From: an uncultured Muribaculaceae bacterium
GTDB lineage: Bacteria; Bacteroidota; Bacteroidia; Bacteroidales; Muribaculaceae
Direction: 5' to 3'
NCBI GenBank assembly: GCA_910584365.1
Contig: CAJUAF010000013.1
Coordinates: 4,407 to 68,406 of the forward strand
DNA length: 64,000 nt
Under the pieces are notes generated by a model, which worked only from the letters and a program-made list of their open reading frames with translations, was not told the origin of the DNA and searched no databases. Made by a program: the position numbers and the translations under genes. Positions 18,098 to 28,200 of this stretch are shown in pieces. Numbering within the stretch: the stretch's first letter is position 1; each line of letters begins with the position of its first letter.

Positions 18098-18897
18098 AAA
18101 AGAACGTACACCCCTCCCGCGACATAACGGCCGACGAAATAGAAGATACCCTGATATCGATGGCCGATCCAGTGCAACGGGAAATTCTGTGCCGCTTTTT
18201 CAAAACCGGCAAGGGGGAATATGGCGAGGGGGACCGCTTTCTGGGTCTGAAAGTTCCCCGCACCCGCGCCGTCGTCCGCGAGGGGAAACTCCGGGTCTCT
18301 CTGCCCGAAATCTGCAAGTTGCTTTACAGCCCATGGCATGAGGCGCGCCTCTGCGGCTTCCTTCTTCTTGTCGAGGAGATGAACAGTCTGCTTCCCCGCG
18401 GCCGTCGCCACGACACTGCCGACTCTGCCCGTCAGCGTCGGGAAATCGCGGAGTTCTATCTCAGTCATGCCCGGCAGGCCAACAACTGGGACCTTGTGGA
18501 CCTCTCGGCGCCTTATATCCTCGGACAATGGCTGCTTCATCCGCTTCCGGACGGTAACCGTCCCGACAGGGAAATCCTTGACCGTCTCGCGGCGAGCGAT
18601 AATCTCTGGGAACAGCGTATCGCCATAGTATCGACCGCGGCGCTTATCCGCTCCGGGGAATTCGATGATACCTTCCGCATCGCGCGCCGCCTCCTTTCCC
18701 ATCCCCATAACCTCATACATAAGGCCGTAGGCTGGATGCTCCGCGAGGTCGGCAAGCGGGATCTTCCTCTCATGCTGGGCTTCCTTGCCGAAGAATATTC
18801 CCGCCTTCCCCGCACCACTCTGCGCTATGCCATCGAGCGTCTTCCCGAAGATGAACGCCGTCGATGGCTCCATGGTTGTTTTGATAAAAATTCGTAA
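18094..18897 (+). CDS. AlkD-like DNA alkylation repair HEAT-repeat protein
   Basis: The 267-aa protein is all-helical and matches the AlkD family of DNA glycosylases that remove alkylated bases without base flipping. Visible signatures are FFKTGKGEYGEGDRFLGLKVP near the N-terminus, HEARLCGFLLLVEE, and NNWDLVDLSAPYILG near residue 135, where the tryptophan and aspartate of the active cleft sit in the family. The C-terminal part (HNLIHKAVGWMLREVGKRD) is also conserved. It is the last intact gene of the lysS run and overlaps the NigD-like gene by four bases. Confidence 0.88.
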   Translation: MKKNVHPSRDITADEIEDTLISMADPVQREILCRFFKTGKGEYGEGDRFLGLKVPRTRAVVREGKLRVSLPEICKLLYSPWHEARLCGFLLLVEEMNSLLPRGRRHDTADSARQRREIAEFYLSHARQANNWDLVDLSAPYILGQWLLHPLPDGNRPDREILDRLAASDNLWEQRIAIVSTAALIRSGEFDDTFRIARRLLSHPHNLIHKAVGWMLREVGKRDLPLMLGFLAEEYSRLPRTTLRYAIERLPEDERRRWLHGCFDKNS

Positions 18898-18902
18898 CTT
18901 TG
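18895..18902 (+). promoter_or_regulatory. -7 box (TAACTTTG) ahead of a truncated gene
   Basis: TAACTTTG overlaps the last codon of the AlkD-like gene. It follows TTTTGATAAAA, as at gdhA, and leads to the gene remnant at 18947. Confidence 0.5.
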
Positions 18903-18946
18903 CACAAAGAAACGGAAATTATTGACTAAACCTATAAATATTATTG

Positions 18947-19156
18947 ATGAACATAGCTGTTTCAACGAATCGACAAGAAAAAATCAAGGCCTTTCTGTGG
19001 CAACATCTCCTGCTCCTGGTGTCTCTGGATATGATGACAGCAGGAGTTGTTCTTTGTATAAAGTCCGCTTTGGGCAGCAGCGTGATTTCGTCGCTCCCCT
19101 ACGTGTTCTCCATCGCCGGAGCCGACGGACTGGCCCGTCTCCTTCCCCGCCGCTAA
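18947..19156 (+). pseudogene. Truncated N-terminus of a YczE/YitT-like membrane protein
   Basis: Only 69 residues are left. They contain a hydrophobic segment (HLLLLVSLDMMTAGVVLCIK) followed by SALGSSVISSLPYV. The combination 'G.....KS.LG.S.ISS.PY' is the hallmark of the first two segments of YczE/YyaS/YitT-type integral membrane proteins, which are usually about 200 residues or more. The frame then runs into a stop at 19154-19156 and nothing matching the remaining membrane segments follows. The reverse-strand DUF262 cassette begins right after, so loss of the 3' part by insertion of that cassette is a reasonable inference. The preserved promoter box suggests recent truncation. Confidence 0.6.
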
Positions 19157-19187
19157 GGCCCCGCGGCTCCGTCCGGTATCCGGGAAG

Positions 19188-20117
19188 TCAGCTGAGTTTG
19201 CGGTGATATCCCGACTTGAATCCGTGGTCCGTCTCGGGTCTGAAGTTCTCATCTCCGGTCAGGCGGTATTCCCCTAAATGGTCGCCGAGCGGACTGATAT
19301 ATTCCAGCATTCCGTGTAAGAAATCCAGCGATATGTACTGGCGTTTTCCCTTCTGGTTTTTCATGCTGAAAATCTTCCGGCGGGAACCGCAGGCTCTCTG
19401 TTCGGCTTTGGAAAGCTCCTCCTCATGGCGGTAGAAATTGGCCTCGCATATCCGGGTGCCGAACTCTTCGATATCAGCCGCAATGGTGCGCCCCGAGTGG
19501 TGGCCCATCACACCTTTGTGGAACCGTACTCCTAACTTTTCACCCTTGAGTGCATCGAGGGCGCTGTGATCGCCCGGCGACTTTCTGAAACCGGCGATTT
19601 CCGCTTCCAGCATCCTGTCGCTGAATTTCTTGTTGGGGAGAAAACTGTCATCCTCCTCTTTCCAGTCGTAGTCTTCCTGACGGACGATGTAGTAACCGAT
19701 CCGGTCCCTGTGCCATCCGGCCTTCTGCGTGCAATAAGATGGTTTGCCCTGAGGACATATATCCAGTCCGAAATCGCATTTGAAGCCTCCGAGTTTCTCC
19801 CACTCGTCGGCCGGAATCTCCCGCCCGATTTTAGGAGACTGCATAAGCGCGGGAGCAATCATCTGGAAGACGGACTGGGAGACGCCTCTGAACGGTTCCA
19901 GCTCCCTGGCCTGAGGCCATGACTTGTAGAAAAGTTCCGCAAACCTGCCGTAAGAATAATCGCGGGAATCGAAACCTTCCTCTTTACGGATATTGACGTC
20001 GTATTCCCGGAGACACCCGAGCAGTTCAAGAAAATCCTTTATGGCCCCGTCTCGTTTTTCGGAGGGGATATCTTGCAGTTCCAGGGAACCGTCGAGGAGA
20101 CGTGCGTATTCTTTCAT
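19188..20117 (-). CDS. Unknown protein, third gene of the DUF262/ATPase cassette
   Basis: I do not recognise this 309-aa protein. It has no signal peptide or membrane segment and is charged throughout, as expected for a cytoplasmic protein. Notable pieces are CDFGLDICPQGKPSYC near residues 114-129 with two cysteines, HRDRIGYYIVRQEDYDW, RFHKGVMGHHSGRTIAADIEEF with three histidines, and KGKRQYISLDFLHGMLEY. The His/Asp/Lys-rich blocks could form a nuclease or other catalytic site, but this is speculation. It starts 30 bases after the ATPase stop on the same strand, so it is probably co-transcribed as the last gene of a three-gene unit. Confidence 0.65.
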   Translation of the reverse strand: MKEYARLLDGSLELQDIPSEKRDGAIKDFLELLGCLREYDVNIRKEEGFDSRDYSYGRFAELFYKSWPQARELEPFRGVSQSVFQMIAPALMQSPKIGREIPADEWEKLGGFKCDFGLDICPQGKPSYCTQKAGWHRDRIGYYIVRQEDYDWKEEDDSFLPNKKFSDRMLEAEIAGFRKSPGDHSALDALKGEKLGVRFHKGVMGHHSGRTIAADIEEFGTRICEANFYRHEEELSKAEQRACGSRRKIFSMKNQKGKRQYISLDFLHGMLEYISPLGDHLGEYRLTGDENFRPETDHGFKSGYHRKLS

Positions 20118-20147
20118 GACAGTGCGTATTCTATCCGACAGAGAGGA

Positions 20148-21266
20148 TCAGCTTTCACCGGCTATGGCTCCCAGCCGGATGATTTCCATCATATCCTGCC
20201 TTACCTGGTCAAAGAAATCCACGGGGAAATCCGAAAGATTCCCCTCCCGGTCGACGGTTATTTCCACGGGCGTTTCCCCGGTGTTTCCCGGGATAGGTTC
20301 ATGGAAGAAATAGATGGTGAGGTCGTCCGGCGACAGCCCCAGGCGCGACAGGGCGGCCCGGCGCATACCGTTGACGATATGCTCGCTGTGTGTCTCCACG
20401 ATTATCCTTACGCCTGCCGCTGCCATACGCCCCAGGAAATATCCCATGTTGGACTGGGCGCGGGGATGGAGATGCGCTTCGGGATTTTCCACGATCATCA
20501 TGCTTCCGGCGGGAGCCATCAGGCCGTCGAGAACTATCGGAAGAGCGTAGGTGAAGCCGAATCCTGTGTTTGGAGGAGCCGTGGTGCCGGTGCCCTGACG
20601 TAATCTTACCTGACATTTTTCTGGAGTCAGAGGTTCGGATTTGAAAGAGACGTCGGAACATATATGGCTCATCCAGAGGTCGGTCTGGATGTTGAAGTTG
20701 TCGGCGGACTCCGGCGTCACTTTCCGGTCCGGAGCGACCTTCGGGTAGGAGTAGGATGCCTCCAGAAGCATATTGCCGGAAAACTCTCCGTGATCTCCGG
20801 CATTACCGGTGATTTTTTTGTTTACATCCGATTCCCAGCGGGGACCGAGACGTTCGGCGTTCAGATAGAAAAGCGGAACCCGGAGCCACGCGGGAACAGC
20901 TTTTTCATCGGCGATTGTCAGCCGCGCCGCCGCGGTCTTCGGTTCCTCCTCCTCCATGTCGCCGTTATCATCGGGATGGCGGAGGATGACGCGCACATTA
21001 TCATCGATACACAGTTCTGCGTTTTCTTCTCCGTAATGGCATATATCGTAAAATGACCCTAACGAAAGGCTGTGATATCCGTTGAGCTGCACGATATATT
21101 CCCCCGGATTTCCGGAAGCGGTTTTCAGGACTTCGCTCAGAAGAAGCACCGCCTGCACGATGCTGCTCTTGCCCGACCCGTTGGCTCCGGTAAGGACCGT
21201 AAGCCTGTTGAGCGTTGCGCCGAACTTTTTAAAACATTTGAAATTGCCGATACTGAGAGTTTCCAT
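20148..21266 (-). CDS. RecF/OLD-like AAA ATPase (DUF3696/AAA_21 type)
   Basis: The 372-aa protein begins METLSIGNFKCFK, the usual start of SMC/RecF-type ATPases. It has Walker A GANGSGKSS at residues 27-35, an ABC-like signature region, Walker B MMIVENPEAHLHPRAQS near residue 275 and the switch histidine in VETHSEH. The long insert between the Walker motifs and the C-terminal EITVDREGNLSDFPVDFFDQ fit DUF3696-type ATPases, which occur in defence islands. No TOPRIM nuclease domain is visible, so it differs from OLD or Gabija GajA proteins. It is the middle gene of the cassette, 27 bases after the DUF262 gene. Confidence 0.85.
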   Translation of the reverse strand: METLSIGNFKCFKKFGATLNRLTVLTGANGSGKSSIVQAVLLLSEVLKTASGNPGEYIVQLNGYHSLSLGSFYDICHYGEENAELCIDDNVRVILRHPDDNGDMEEEEPKTAAARLTIADEKAVPAWLRVPLFYLNAERLGPRWESDVNKKITGNAGDHGEFSGNMLLEASYSYPKVAPDRKVTPESADNFNIQTDLWMSHICSDVSFKSEPLTPEKCQVRLRQGTGTTAPPNTGFGFTYALPIVLDGLMAPAGSMMIVENPEAHLHPRAQSNMGYFLGRMAAAGVRIIVETHSEHIVNGMRRAALSRLGLSPDDLTIYFFHEPIPGNTGETPVEITVDREGNLSDFPVDFFDQVRQDMMEIIRLGAIAGES

Positions 21267-21293
21267 TTTGATTCAGGGGGCTTGCGTGGGATG

Positions 21294-22646
21294 TCAGGCG
21301 AACAGAGGCGCCAGGAGTTTTTCCCGCAGAATACGGAAAGCCACCTCCATATTCCACCGCGCGTTTGTGCCGGTGGTGAGGGCTTTGTCGAAGTCTGCGT
21401 TCTCGCGGATTAACCGGTGCAGGGCCGGCGTCAGGGAGTGTTCGGCGAAAGTCTGGCATACGAGGTCAAAGTGGACCTGGGACAGCAGTACGGAAAGCGT
21501 CACAAACAACAGCTGGTTTACGGCCAGGCGGCGTTTTTCGACCGGTTCCTTGCGGAAAGCGTCCGCCCCGAACAGATACTTGGCCGAGCGCATGGCGTCT
21601 TTGAACGTGGCGATGTCGTCGCTGAAATCTTTCCGTCGGTTAAGCACTATGGTGAAGTTGTCGAGCGTAGGTTCGATTTTTCCGTTGTATTTTCCGATGG
21701 GATTTTCCGGGGTGTATTCCTCTCTGAAGTACAGGTAGCGGGTCACAAGGTCCGTGGCCTGCATCCGGGAGTTGCTGACCGAGGCATCCGTGGCGGCGAT
21801 AAACTCGGGGCTGTTCCACATCTCTTTCAGAGCATCCTGCACGTAGGGGCGCGACAGACAGTTCCGGATTTCAGGACGGTTAAGGGGTTTGGACCCGGTG
21901 TTGATACGCCGGAACAAGTCGAACTTCAGGCGTTCCGGCGATCGGTAGTCAATGACGTAGCATCCGATCTGGGTCTGCGAGAACTGCCTTATCTGCAGCC
22001 GCGGCAGTATGGTCTTGATCTGGGAGAAAGTCTTGCCGTTGCAGACTTTCAGATATTCCAGATGAGTCAGTTTGAGTTCGTCGTTGAGGAATCGCCGCAG
22101 AGTGGTCAGGCGCTGGAGGCCGTCGACGACCGTCAGGCGTCCGTCGTCATACTGGCTGAGGTAGATCGACGGAATCGGGAGTCCCAGCAGAATCGACTCT
22201 ATCAGGAGGCTCTGGCGTGTACGGTCCCAGATGAAATTGCGCTGGAAGTCAGGATTCAGTTCCAGGTCTCCTTCGGTGATAAGGGACATCAGCTGGCTTA
22301 TAGAGAAAGGTTTGTTCTCGACATAGATGTCGCGCAGAGAGTAGGTGGCCGTTTCGGGGTCATCGTCCGCGTCCGCCTCTTCCAGAGTGAGTTCCAGTCC
22401 CGAGCTGTCTATTTCCACCAGCTTTTCCAACATTCCCGCGAGGATATCCTCCACCTCGGATTTCGATTCCTCGAACAGGGAGAAGTCGGTCGACACAAGG
22501 GTGCCTCCATCCTGATTGAGCATCAGGCGTATGTCGCCGTATCCGTTGTCGGGGCGCAGATACAGCTCGGCGGCCGAATTGCGGTACAACTGGAGGCGGG
22601 TATCCTGTTGTTCTCCTTTGAAGGTCAGTCTTACGGAAATGTTCAT
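21294..22646 (-). CDS. DUF262 (ParB/GmrS-like) domain protein
   Basis: The 450-aa protein has an N-terminal 'MNISVRLTFKGEQQ' region. From about residue 110 it carries the DUF262 signature: LNPDFQRNFIWD, QSLLIESILLGLPIPSIYL and VVDGLQRLTTL (the DGxQR motif of ParB/sulfiredoxin-fold nucleotide-binding proteins). DUF262 is the N-terminal part of type IV restriction enzyme GmrSD, but here the HNH-containing DUF1524 part is not evident. A helical C-terminal region follows instead. I start at the ATG at 22646, 30 bases after a promoter box; the frame continues upstream without reason. It is the first gene of the cassette. Confidence 0.85.
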   Translation of the reverse strand: MNISVRLTFKGEQQDTRLQLYRNSAAELYLRPDNGYGDIRLMLNQDGGTLVSTDFSLFEESKSEVEDILAGMLEKLVEIDSSGLELTLEEADADDDPETATYSLRDIYVENKPFSISQLMSLITEGDLELNPDFQRNFIWDRTRQSLLIESILLGLPIPSIYLSQYDDGRLTVVDGLQRLTTLRRFLNDELKLTHLEYLKVCNGKTFSQIKTILPRLQIRQFSQTQIGCYVIDYRSPERLKFDLFRRINTGSKPLNRPEIRNCLSRPYVQDALKEMWNSPEFIAATDASVSNSRMQATDLVTRYLYFREEYTPENPIGKYNGKIEPTLDNFTIVLNRRKDFSDDIATFKDAMRSAKYLFGADAFRKEPVEKRRLAVNQLLFVTLSVLLSQVHFDLVCQTFAEHSLTPALHRLIRENADFDKALTTGTNARWNMEVAFRILREKLLAPLFA

Positions 22647-22675
22647 GCTCGTGGAAATCTTATTGTTCAGTCTCG

Positions 22676-22683
22676 CAAAGGTA
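22676..22683 (-). promoter_or_regulatory. -7 box (TACCTTTG) of the DUF262 cassette
   Basis: TACCTTTG on the minus strand, 30 bases before the DUF262 start and just after the terminator of the preceding operon, so the cassette is an independent unit. Confidence 0.55.
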
Positions 22684-22720
22684 ATAAAAAATCGGGCAGA
22701 AACAAAGTTTAGGGTCAGAG

Positions 22721-22760
22721 AAAAACTCTCCCGCCGGGGCATCGGAGCCGGGCGGGAGAG
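22721..22760 (-). terminator. Rho-independent terminator of the GH32/DUF4960 operon
   Basis: A perfect 10-bp stem (22751-22760 with 22726-22735) is followed on the minus strand by five T residues. Confidence 0.8.
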
Positions 22761-22842
22761 GCGGAAGTCCGCCTATGGGCGGACCACAGAACAGGCAGGG
22801 AGGGTGAACGGCCGCGGAGCCGGGCGGGAGGAGCGGCGAGGA

Positions 22843-25218
22843 TCAGCGGACGGCGGTTTTGCGGCCGTTGACGATGTAGAGGCCGGCGGGGAGGCCGGCG
22901 GTCGCCTCGGAGAGGGGGAGGTTGGAGCGGAGGAGGCGCCCCGAGAGGTCATAGACTGTCGCGGGGGCATCGGGGTCGGCGGAGTCGGAGGTGACGGCGT
23001 CTATGCCGGACTGCCCTTTGCTGTCGAGGGTCCAGGCGTTGAGCTGCTTGACGGCGGTGGAGCCGTTGGTGGAGAAGGCTTCGATGCCGTCGGCGTCAGT
23101 GTCGGTGGGGAAGACGCGGATGGAGGTGGCCCAGCGGTCGTTGATGAAGATGTCGACAATCGAGTGGTCGATGAAGATGTTCAGCTTCAGGTCGGTGCCG
23201 CGTTTCTGGAACTCGGGGAGGGTGCAGGTGTAGATGCCGTCATAGACGCCGCGGTCGTTGACCAGGCGGTTCAGGCGCGAGAAGTCGGCTTTCAGTGTTC
23301 CGGTGGCGGGATTGTAAGTGATGGAGCCTTCGCCGGCGCCGTTCTTGAAAATCTTGAAGCCGAAGGAGGCGTCACCGATGGTGAATACTCCCAGGAGTTC
23401 GGCGGCGCGACCCTTGACGGGAGCGAGAGACTGGGTGCCGCTCAGGTCGAATGAGGCGCGGGAGAAGAGGGTGGAGGAGCGCATACCGGTCAGCCCTTCA
23501 AACGGTTTCTGGACCAGTTCCCCTTTCTCGTCGAGGCTCCACTGGCGCGGCAGGGAATAGCAGTGGGCCCATCCGAGGTTCCAGTTGTCTTCGCTCGGGA
23601 GCTTGTCGGGGACGATGCCCAGGGCGATTGTCTTTCCGTCATGATTGTAGATTGTCGGGGAGAGAAGTCCGAAACCGTCGCGGGAGTTGAGTTCCACGTT
23701 CTTTCCGCCCTGGAAACCGGAGGCGGGGGCGAAAGTGCCGTCGGCGTTGATTGTTCCGGTCCAGTAGATGGTGCGCACGCCGGTCGAGGTATTCAGCGGC
23801 GTGGCGGTGAAGAGCCATCGGCCGTCACCCATCGGAGTGATGTTCGGCATTTCCCAGAACACGCCGTCGCGGGCGGCGCTGCTGCCGGTGAAGAACAGGG
23901 CGCCGTCGTTGCTCCAGGATTTCGAGGAGGGGTCATAGCGGTGGAGGGTGGTGGTGCCGACACCGTTTTTCGAACTGCCGACGATGATATAGGCATTGTC
24001 GCCGTTACGGAAGAAATAGGGGTCGCGGAAATCATCGCTGAGTCCTTCGGGGCGTCCGTTGATAACCGGATTGTTACCCCACTTGGTCCAGTCGATAAGT
24101 CCGGCGTCATCGGGTGAGGCTCCCGCGATAGTGGCGCGGCCATAGTCGACAGCCGTGTAGAGGATATTGGGTTTTCCGCCGGTGATTACGTCGTCGGTGA
24201 AGACGCATCCGCTCCAGCATCCCTTGATGTCATACGGAGCGCCCGGAGCGATGGCGATTTTCTCCTCGCGCCAGTCGAACAGGTTCTCCGAGGAGATATG
24301 CCCCCAGTGGAGCCGCGCCATATAGGGACCGTCGGCGTTCTTCTGGAAAAAGAGATGATAGCGGCCGTCGGCCCATACCATGCCGTGGCACTCGTTGGTC
24401 CATGCTGCGGCCGGCATCCCGTGGAAGCGCGGCCGAAGCAGATCATCGGCGAAGCGCGACGCGGGGATGTTCAGGTCGGCGGGATTCTCGGCTTTCCAGG
24501 ACTTGATGGTGGCGGCGTCGAGAGCGTCGGTCCAGATTTTGATGTCGTCGATCAGGCCGTTGTAGGAGGTCAGCAGGAAGGGTCCTGAGTAATTCTCCAG
24601 GGTGCCGTGACCCATCTGGAAACGACCCTCTTTGAACGACACAGTGCCGTTGCAGCGGGAAGAGCCTACGGCCTCCCCGTTGTTGTACAGGGTGACGTTG
24701 CGGGCGTCGCAGTCGATTACCGCCACAAGGTTGTTCCACTGATAGGTGGGCATCGGGGTGTTGACATTTATTTCAACGGGCCATCCTCCGACAAAAGTGC
24801 GGAACGACCATTTCCCGTCGAAGCCGATGAAGAATCCGAAACCTGTCTTGGCCGTCTCGTCGATACAGCTTACGATGGCCGTCTTCTCGGGAGTGTTCTC
24901 GTCGATTTTGACGATGGGATAGGACTCGATGGCCGTCCATAGCGAGACGGTCATTTTCTTTGTTCCCGCGGGTATGATGTTGTTCAGACGGGCGTCGATG
25001 TAGGAGGTGTATCCGTCGAAACGGAGGGCCTGCCCGGCTGCGCCCGGCACATTCTCGGGCGAGAAATGCCCCTGGACGGCAAAACGGTTGCCGCTTACGG
25101 CCTCCTGGATCTGGCCTCCGCGCACATCCATCGGAAAATGGGCCACCAGTTCGGCGTGAAGGCCCGTCGCCGAAACCGCCATTGCTCCGGCGGTCAGGAT
25201 AGTTTTCAACTGTTTCAT
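22843..25218 (-). CDS. LamG-GH32 family fructan hydrolase with variant nucleophile motif
   Basis: The 791-aa secreted protein has a signal peptide and a LamG/concanavalin-like domain (about 24-235: SYIDARLNN, MTVSLWTAIES, GFFIGFDGKWSF). A GH32 five-blade propeller follows from about 265, with a C-terminal beta-sandwich to about 725. The transition-state Asp is in FRDPYF and the acid/base Glu in FWEMPN. The nucleophile motif, usually WMNDPNG, reads WTNECHG, placing Glu276 where Asp is expected. The last 60 residues (VYDLSGRLLRS...LPAGLYIVNG) form a T9SS-like tail. This is the last gene of the SusC-led operon and probably a surface fructan-cutting or fructan-binding enzyme. Endo- versus exo-action and levan versus inulin preference cannot be told. 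Confidence 0.88.
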   Translation of the reverse strand: MKQLKTILTAGAMAVSATGLHAELVAHFPMDVRGGQIQEAVSGNRFAVQGHFSPENVPGAAGQALRFDGYTSYIDARLNNIIPAGTKKMTVSLWTAIESYPIVKIDENTPEKTAIVSCIDETAKTGFGFFIGFDGKWSFRTFVGGWPVEINVNTPMPTYQWNNLVAVIDCDARNVTLYNNGEAVGSSRCNGTVSFKEGRFQMGHGTLENYSGPFLLTSYNGLIDDIKIWTDALDAATIKSWKAENPADLNIPASRFADDLLRPRFHGMPAAAWTNECHGMVWADGRYHLFFQKNADGPYMARLHWGHISSENLFDWREEKIAIAPGAPYDIKGCWSGCVFTDDVITGGKPNILYTAVDYGRATIAGASPDDAGLIDWTKWGNNPVINGRPEGLSDDFRDPYFFRNGDNAYIIVGSSKNGVGTTTLHRYDPSSKSWSNDGALFFTGSSAARDGVFWEMPNITPMGDGRWLFTATPLNTSTGVRTIYWTGTINADGTFAPASGFQGGKNVELNSRDGFGLLSPTIYNHDGKTIALGIVPDKLPSEDNWNLGWAHCYSLPRQWSLDEKGELVQKPFEGLTGMRSSTLFSRASFDLSGTQSLAPVKGRAAELLGVFTIGDASFGFKIFKNGAGEGSITYNPATGTLKADFSRLNRLVNDRGVYDGIYTCTLPEFQKRGTDLKLNIFIDHSIVDIFINDRWATSIRVFPTDTDADGIEAFSTNGSTAVKQLNAWTLDSKGQSGIDAVTSDSADPDAPATVYDLSGRLLRSNLPLSEATAGLPAGLYIVNGRKTAVR

Positions 25219-25237
25219 GGGAAGATATTTTATTTGA

Positions 25238-28200
25238 TTATTTGATCAGGAATTTGGCCGCCATGTTTCCGGCTGAGACAATGACAAGCCCGCGGCAGCC
25301 GGTCCCGACGATGCCGTCGGCCCCGGTAATCCGTCTGCTCTCAATGATGCGTCCGTCGGCGGTCAGGAGGGTCAGTTGCGTACCGGGCGTCAGGCCGCGG
25401 TAGCCGATTCCTATACCAGGAACGGCGAAAAGCTCCCCTTTGGTATCTGCCGGATAGGATTCTGTTCCCGTCAGGGTGCGTCCCGGGTCTTTTGTCATCA
25501 GATAAGAGAGGGCGTTGGCGTTGAGCCGCTCCACGTTGCCGGTGTAGGCGTTGTCGCCATAACGGGGAGCCAGCTCGCAGGCTGCCAGTCCGTTGGCGAG
25601 TATTGTGCCGGAAGCTCCAGCTGCACGGCCCTTTCCGGCGGTGGGAAGGAATTCTATCACTCCGGCCACGGCATAATCCTGGACGTGGCCCCAGGTGCCT
25701 ATAATCCGCGCCTGGTTCTCGTTTTCGAAGCGTTCAACGGTGTTGCGTCCGTCGGCGGTGTAGCTGCAGGCGTTCAGATCCCACAGACAGTTGTGGTCCT
25801 GGCGCCACATCGGCGAGCCGTCGCCGCTCCCGAGCATCGGGAAAGTCTCCCAGGCATAGATGCCGGAGGTGGCAAGTCCTTCATAGACGGGATGAGTGCG
25901 CCGGTCGTAATACTGCGAGGCGTCCGGGGCCTTGTTGTCGGGATTGAGCTGCCACCAGCCTATCTGGGCGTTCAGAGTCCAGGCATCGGAGCCGTACCCT
26001 CCCTCACCGTCGCCGTAGAGACCCGGAGCGAAACGGCTGTCGATGCGCCCTATCCGGTGGACGAACTGGGTCGCGTGGCCGGTCAGCAGCATATTGCCGC
26101 CATCGGCGTGGAATCCGCGCAATGCCTCGATGACCCGCTCGTCCGTCAGTTCCGCCGGAAGATTCCCTTTCCCGGCGCCGATGCGGTCGATATGGATCCA
26201 GAGAGTGCCGAAATCCCGGGTGGAAAGGCGCGAAGCAACATCCCCCGGAGTAAGGACGGCACCCTCGGGGTACATGGTCCGGAACAGTTCCAGCGCCGCC
26301 GTTTCCTGGGGATTGAGCGCGGCGGGATCATCTCCGGCGATGAGAATCGCAGCGCGGGTGGTGGCGTTCTGCCGCGGAAGCGCGTTCCCGTTGGGCGACA
26401 CGTTTCTGACAGAGGACAGAACCCATCCTTCGAGGCTGTTTACCTGCGTAGGGCCGTCGGCAAACGCCTCAATGTCGGTGCCGTCAAGGTCGTGGGGGAA
26501 CACACGGACGGTGGCGGCGTAGCGGTCGTTGACAAACAGGTCGATGACCGAGCGGTCTATGAAAAGGTCCAGGACCAGCTCTTTTCCGGGAGCTATCTCT
26601 TCGGGGAGCGTGGCCTGGTATATGCCGTCGTACACTCCGTCGTTGACTATACGGGGGAGATGCCGCAGACTGACGGTCACCGTGTGGGCCTGCGGGTCCA
26701 CGGTCAGGGAGGCGTGGGAGTCGGCCCTGTTGGCCGGGTTGAGGAAGAACCGGAGTCCGAAGGGGGAGTCGCCGCAAGTCCATGTCGAGCGGATTTCCGC
26801 CTCGCGGCCCCGGACATCTCCCAGGGGGGCCGTGCCGGAAAGTGTGAAGTTGGCGCGGCTGTAATTTACCGGGCTGCGCAGTCCCCTGAGTTCTTCGGCC
26901 GGTTTCTGACAGAGGCGGTTCCGGTCGTCGAGACTCCATTCCCTGGGGAAGGAATAGCAGTGGGCCCAGCCGTTGACCTTGTTGTCGTAACTGCCGAGTT
27001 TGTCGGCGGCTATGCCGAGGGCTATCGTGCGCCCGTCATTCTGCATGATCGAGGGGGAGAGGAGCCCGTAACCCTCCTTGCCGAAGAGATCCACGCCGCG
27101 GGAGGTCGTGGAGGCGTCATCGGTGACGAAGCGTCCTTCGGAGTCTATACTTCCCGTGCGGTACATGGTTTTCACCCCTTGTGCGGTCCCGAGCGGAGTA
27201 TAGACAAAAAGCCATGAACCGTTGTCCATCTTAAGAACCGCCGGCATTTCGATGAACGAGCCGTCGGCATCGGTGTCCCATCCCCAGTAGAACAGGTCAT
27301 CGGGGTGAGGAATCCACCGGCCGTCCCGCCAGCGGTGGAGCGTCACCGCGGCGCATTTCTTCGTCACTCCGTCAACCACCCTCTCTTTCTGGGATCCTAC
27401 GACGATACAGGCGTTTTCGCCGTTGCGGAAGAAATAGGGATCGCGGAAATCGTCGCTCAGTCCCTCGGGACGCCCGTCGATCAGGGGCGTGAGGTTTTTC
27501 GTCCAGGAAATCAGAGTATTGTCATATTCCGAGGGGGTTGCCCCGAGAATACGTGCCTTCGCGTAATCCACTCCGGTGTAAAGGATAGCGGGGCGCCCTC
27601 CCGTCAGTTCGTTGTCGGTGTAGACACATCCGCTCCAGCAACCTTTCATGTCGTTATTGAACCGTGTTCCGCTCTCCTCGTCATATGGCTCGCCGGGTGC
27701 GAGTGCTATTCTTTCTTCCTGCCAGTCATAGAGATTCGTTGAGGTCAGATGCCCCCAGTGGAGCCGGGCCATGTAGGGGCCGGCGGCGTTTTTCTGAAAA
27801 AACAGGTGATAGCGTCCGTCATAGTGGATAAGACCGTGGGTTTCGTTGGTCCAGGCGCCGGAAGGGCATCCGTGGAAACGCGGATGCCAGCGGTCATCCT
27901 CATAGCGCGAGGCCGGGACCGTCAGCACCGGCGCCGCATCGGCCCGCCATTGCTTCAGCGCGTCAGCCGGAAGCGCCTCGTCGTAGACCGTCAGGTCGTC
28001 CAGTAGTCCACCGAAAGCAGTTGTCCGGAACGCGTCGGCGCCGGAACCGAACCATTCCTCCCAGCCGTCCTGGGCGATATGCAGCGGGGAGGGTCCCACG
28101 GAGATATCTCCGTGGGAGCAATCGGCCTGGGCCATGAGTTCCCCGTTATTGTAGAAACGCAGTTTCCCTTCATCTGCATCGATTATCGCCGCCAGGGAGT

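Noticed and set aside
18895..19156. A genuine 69-aa small membrane protein
   Set aside because: The conserved motif belongs to the start of a much larger membrane family and the frame stops just before an apparent insertion, so a remnant is the simpler reading.
19188..22646. Gabija, Septu or GmrSD assignment for the cassette
   Set aside because: The ATPase lacks a TOPRIM domain, no UvrD helicase or HNH partner is seen, and the DUF262 protein lacks an evident DUF1524 nuclease part.
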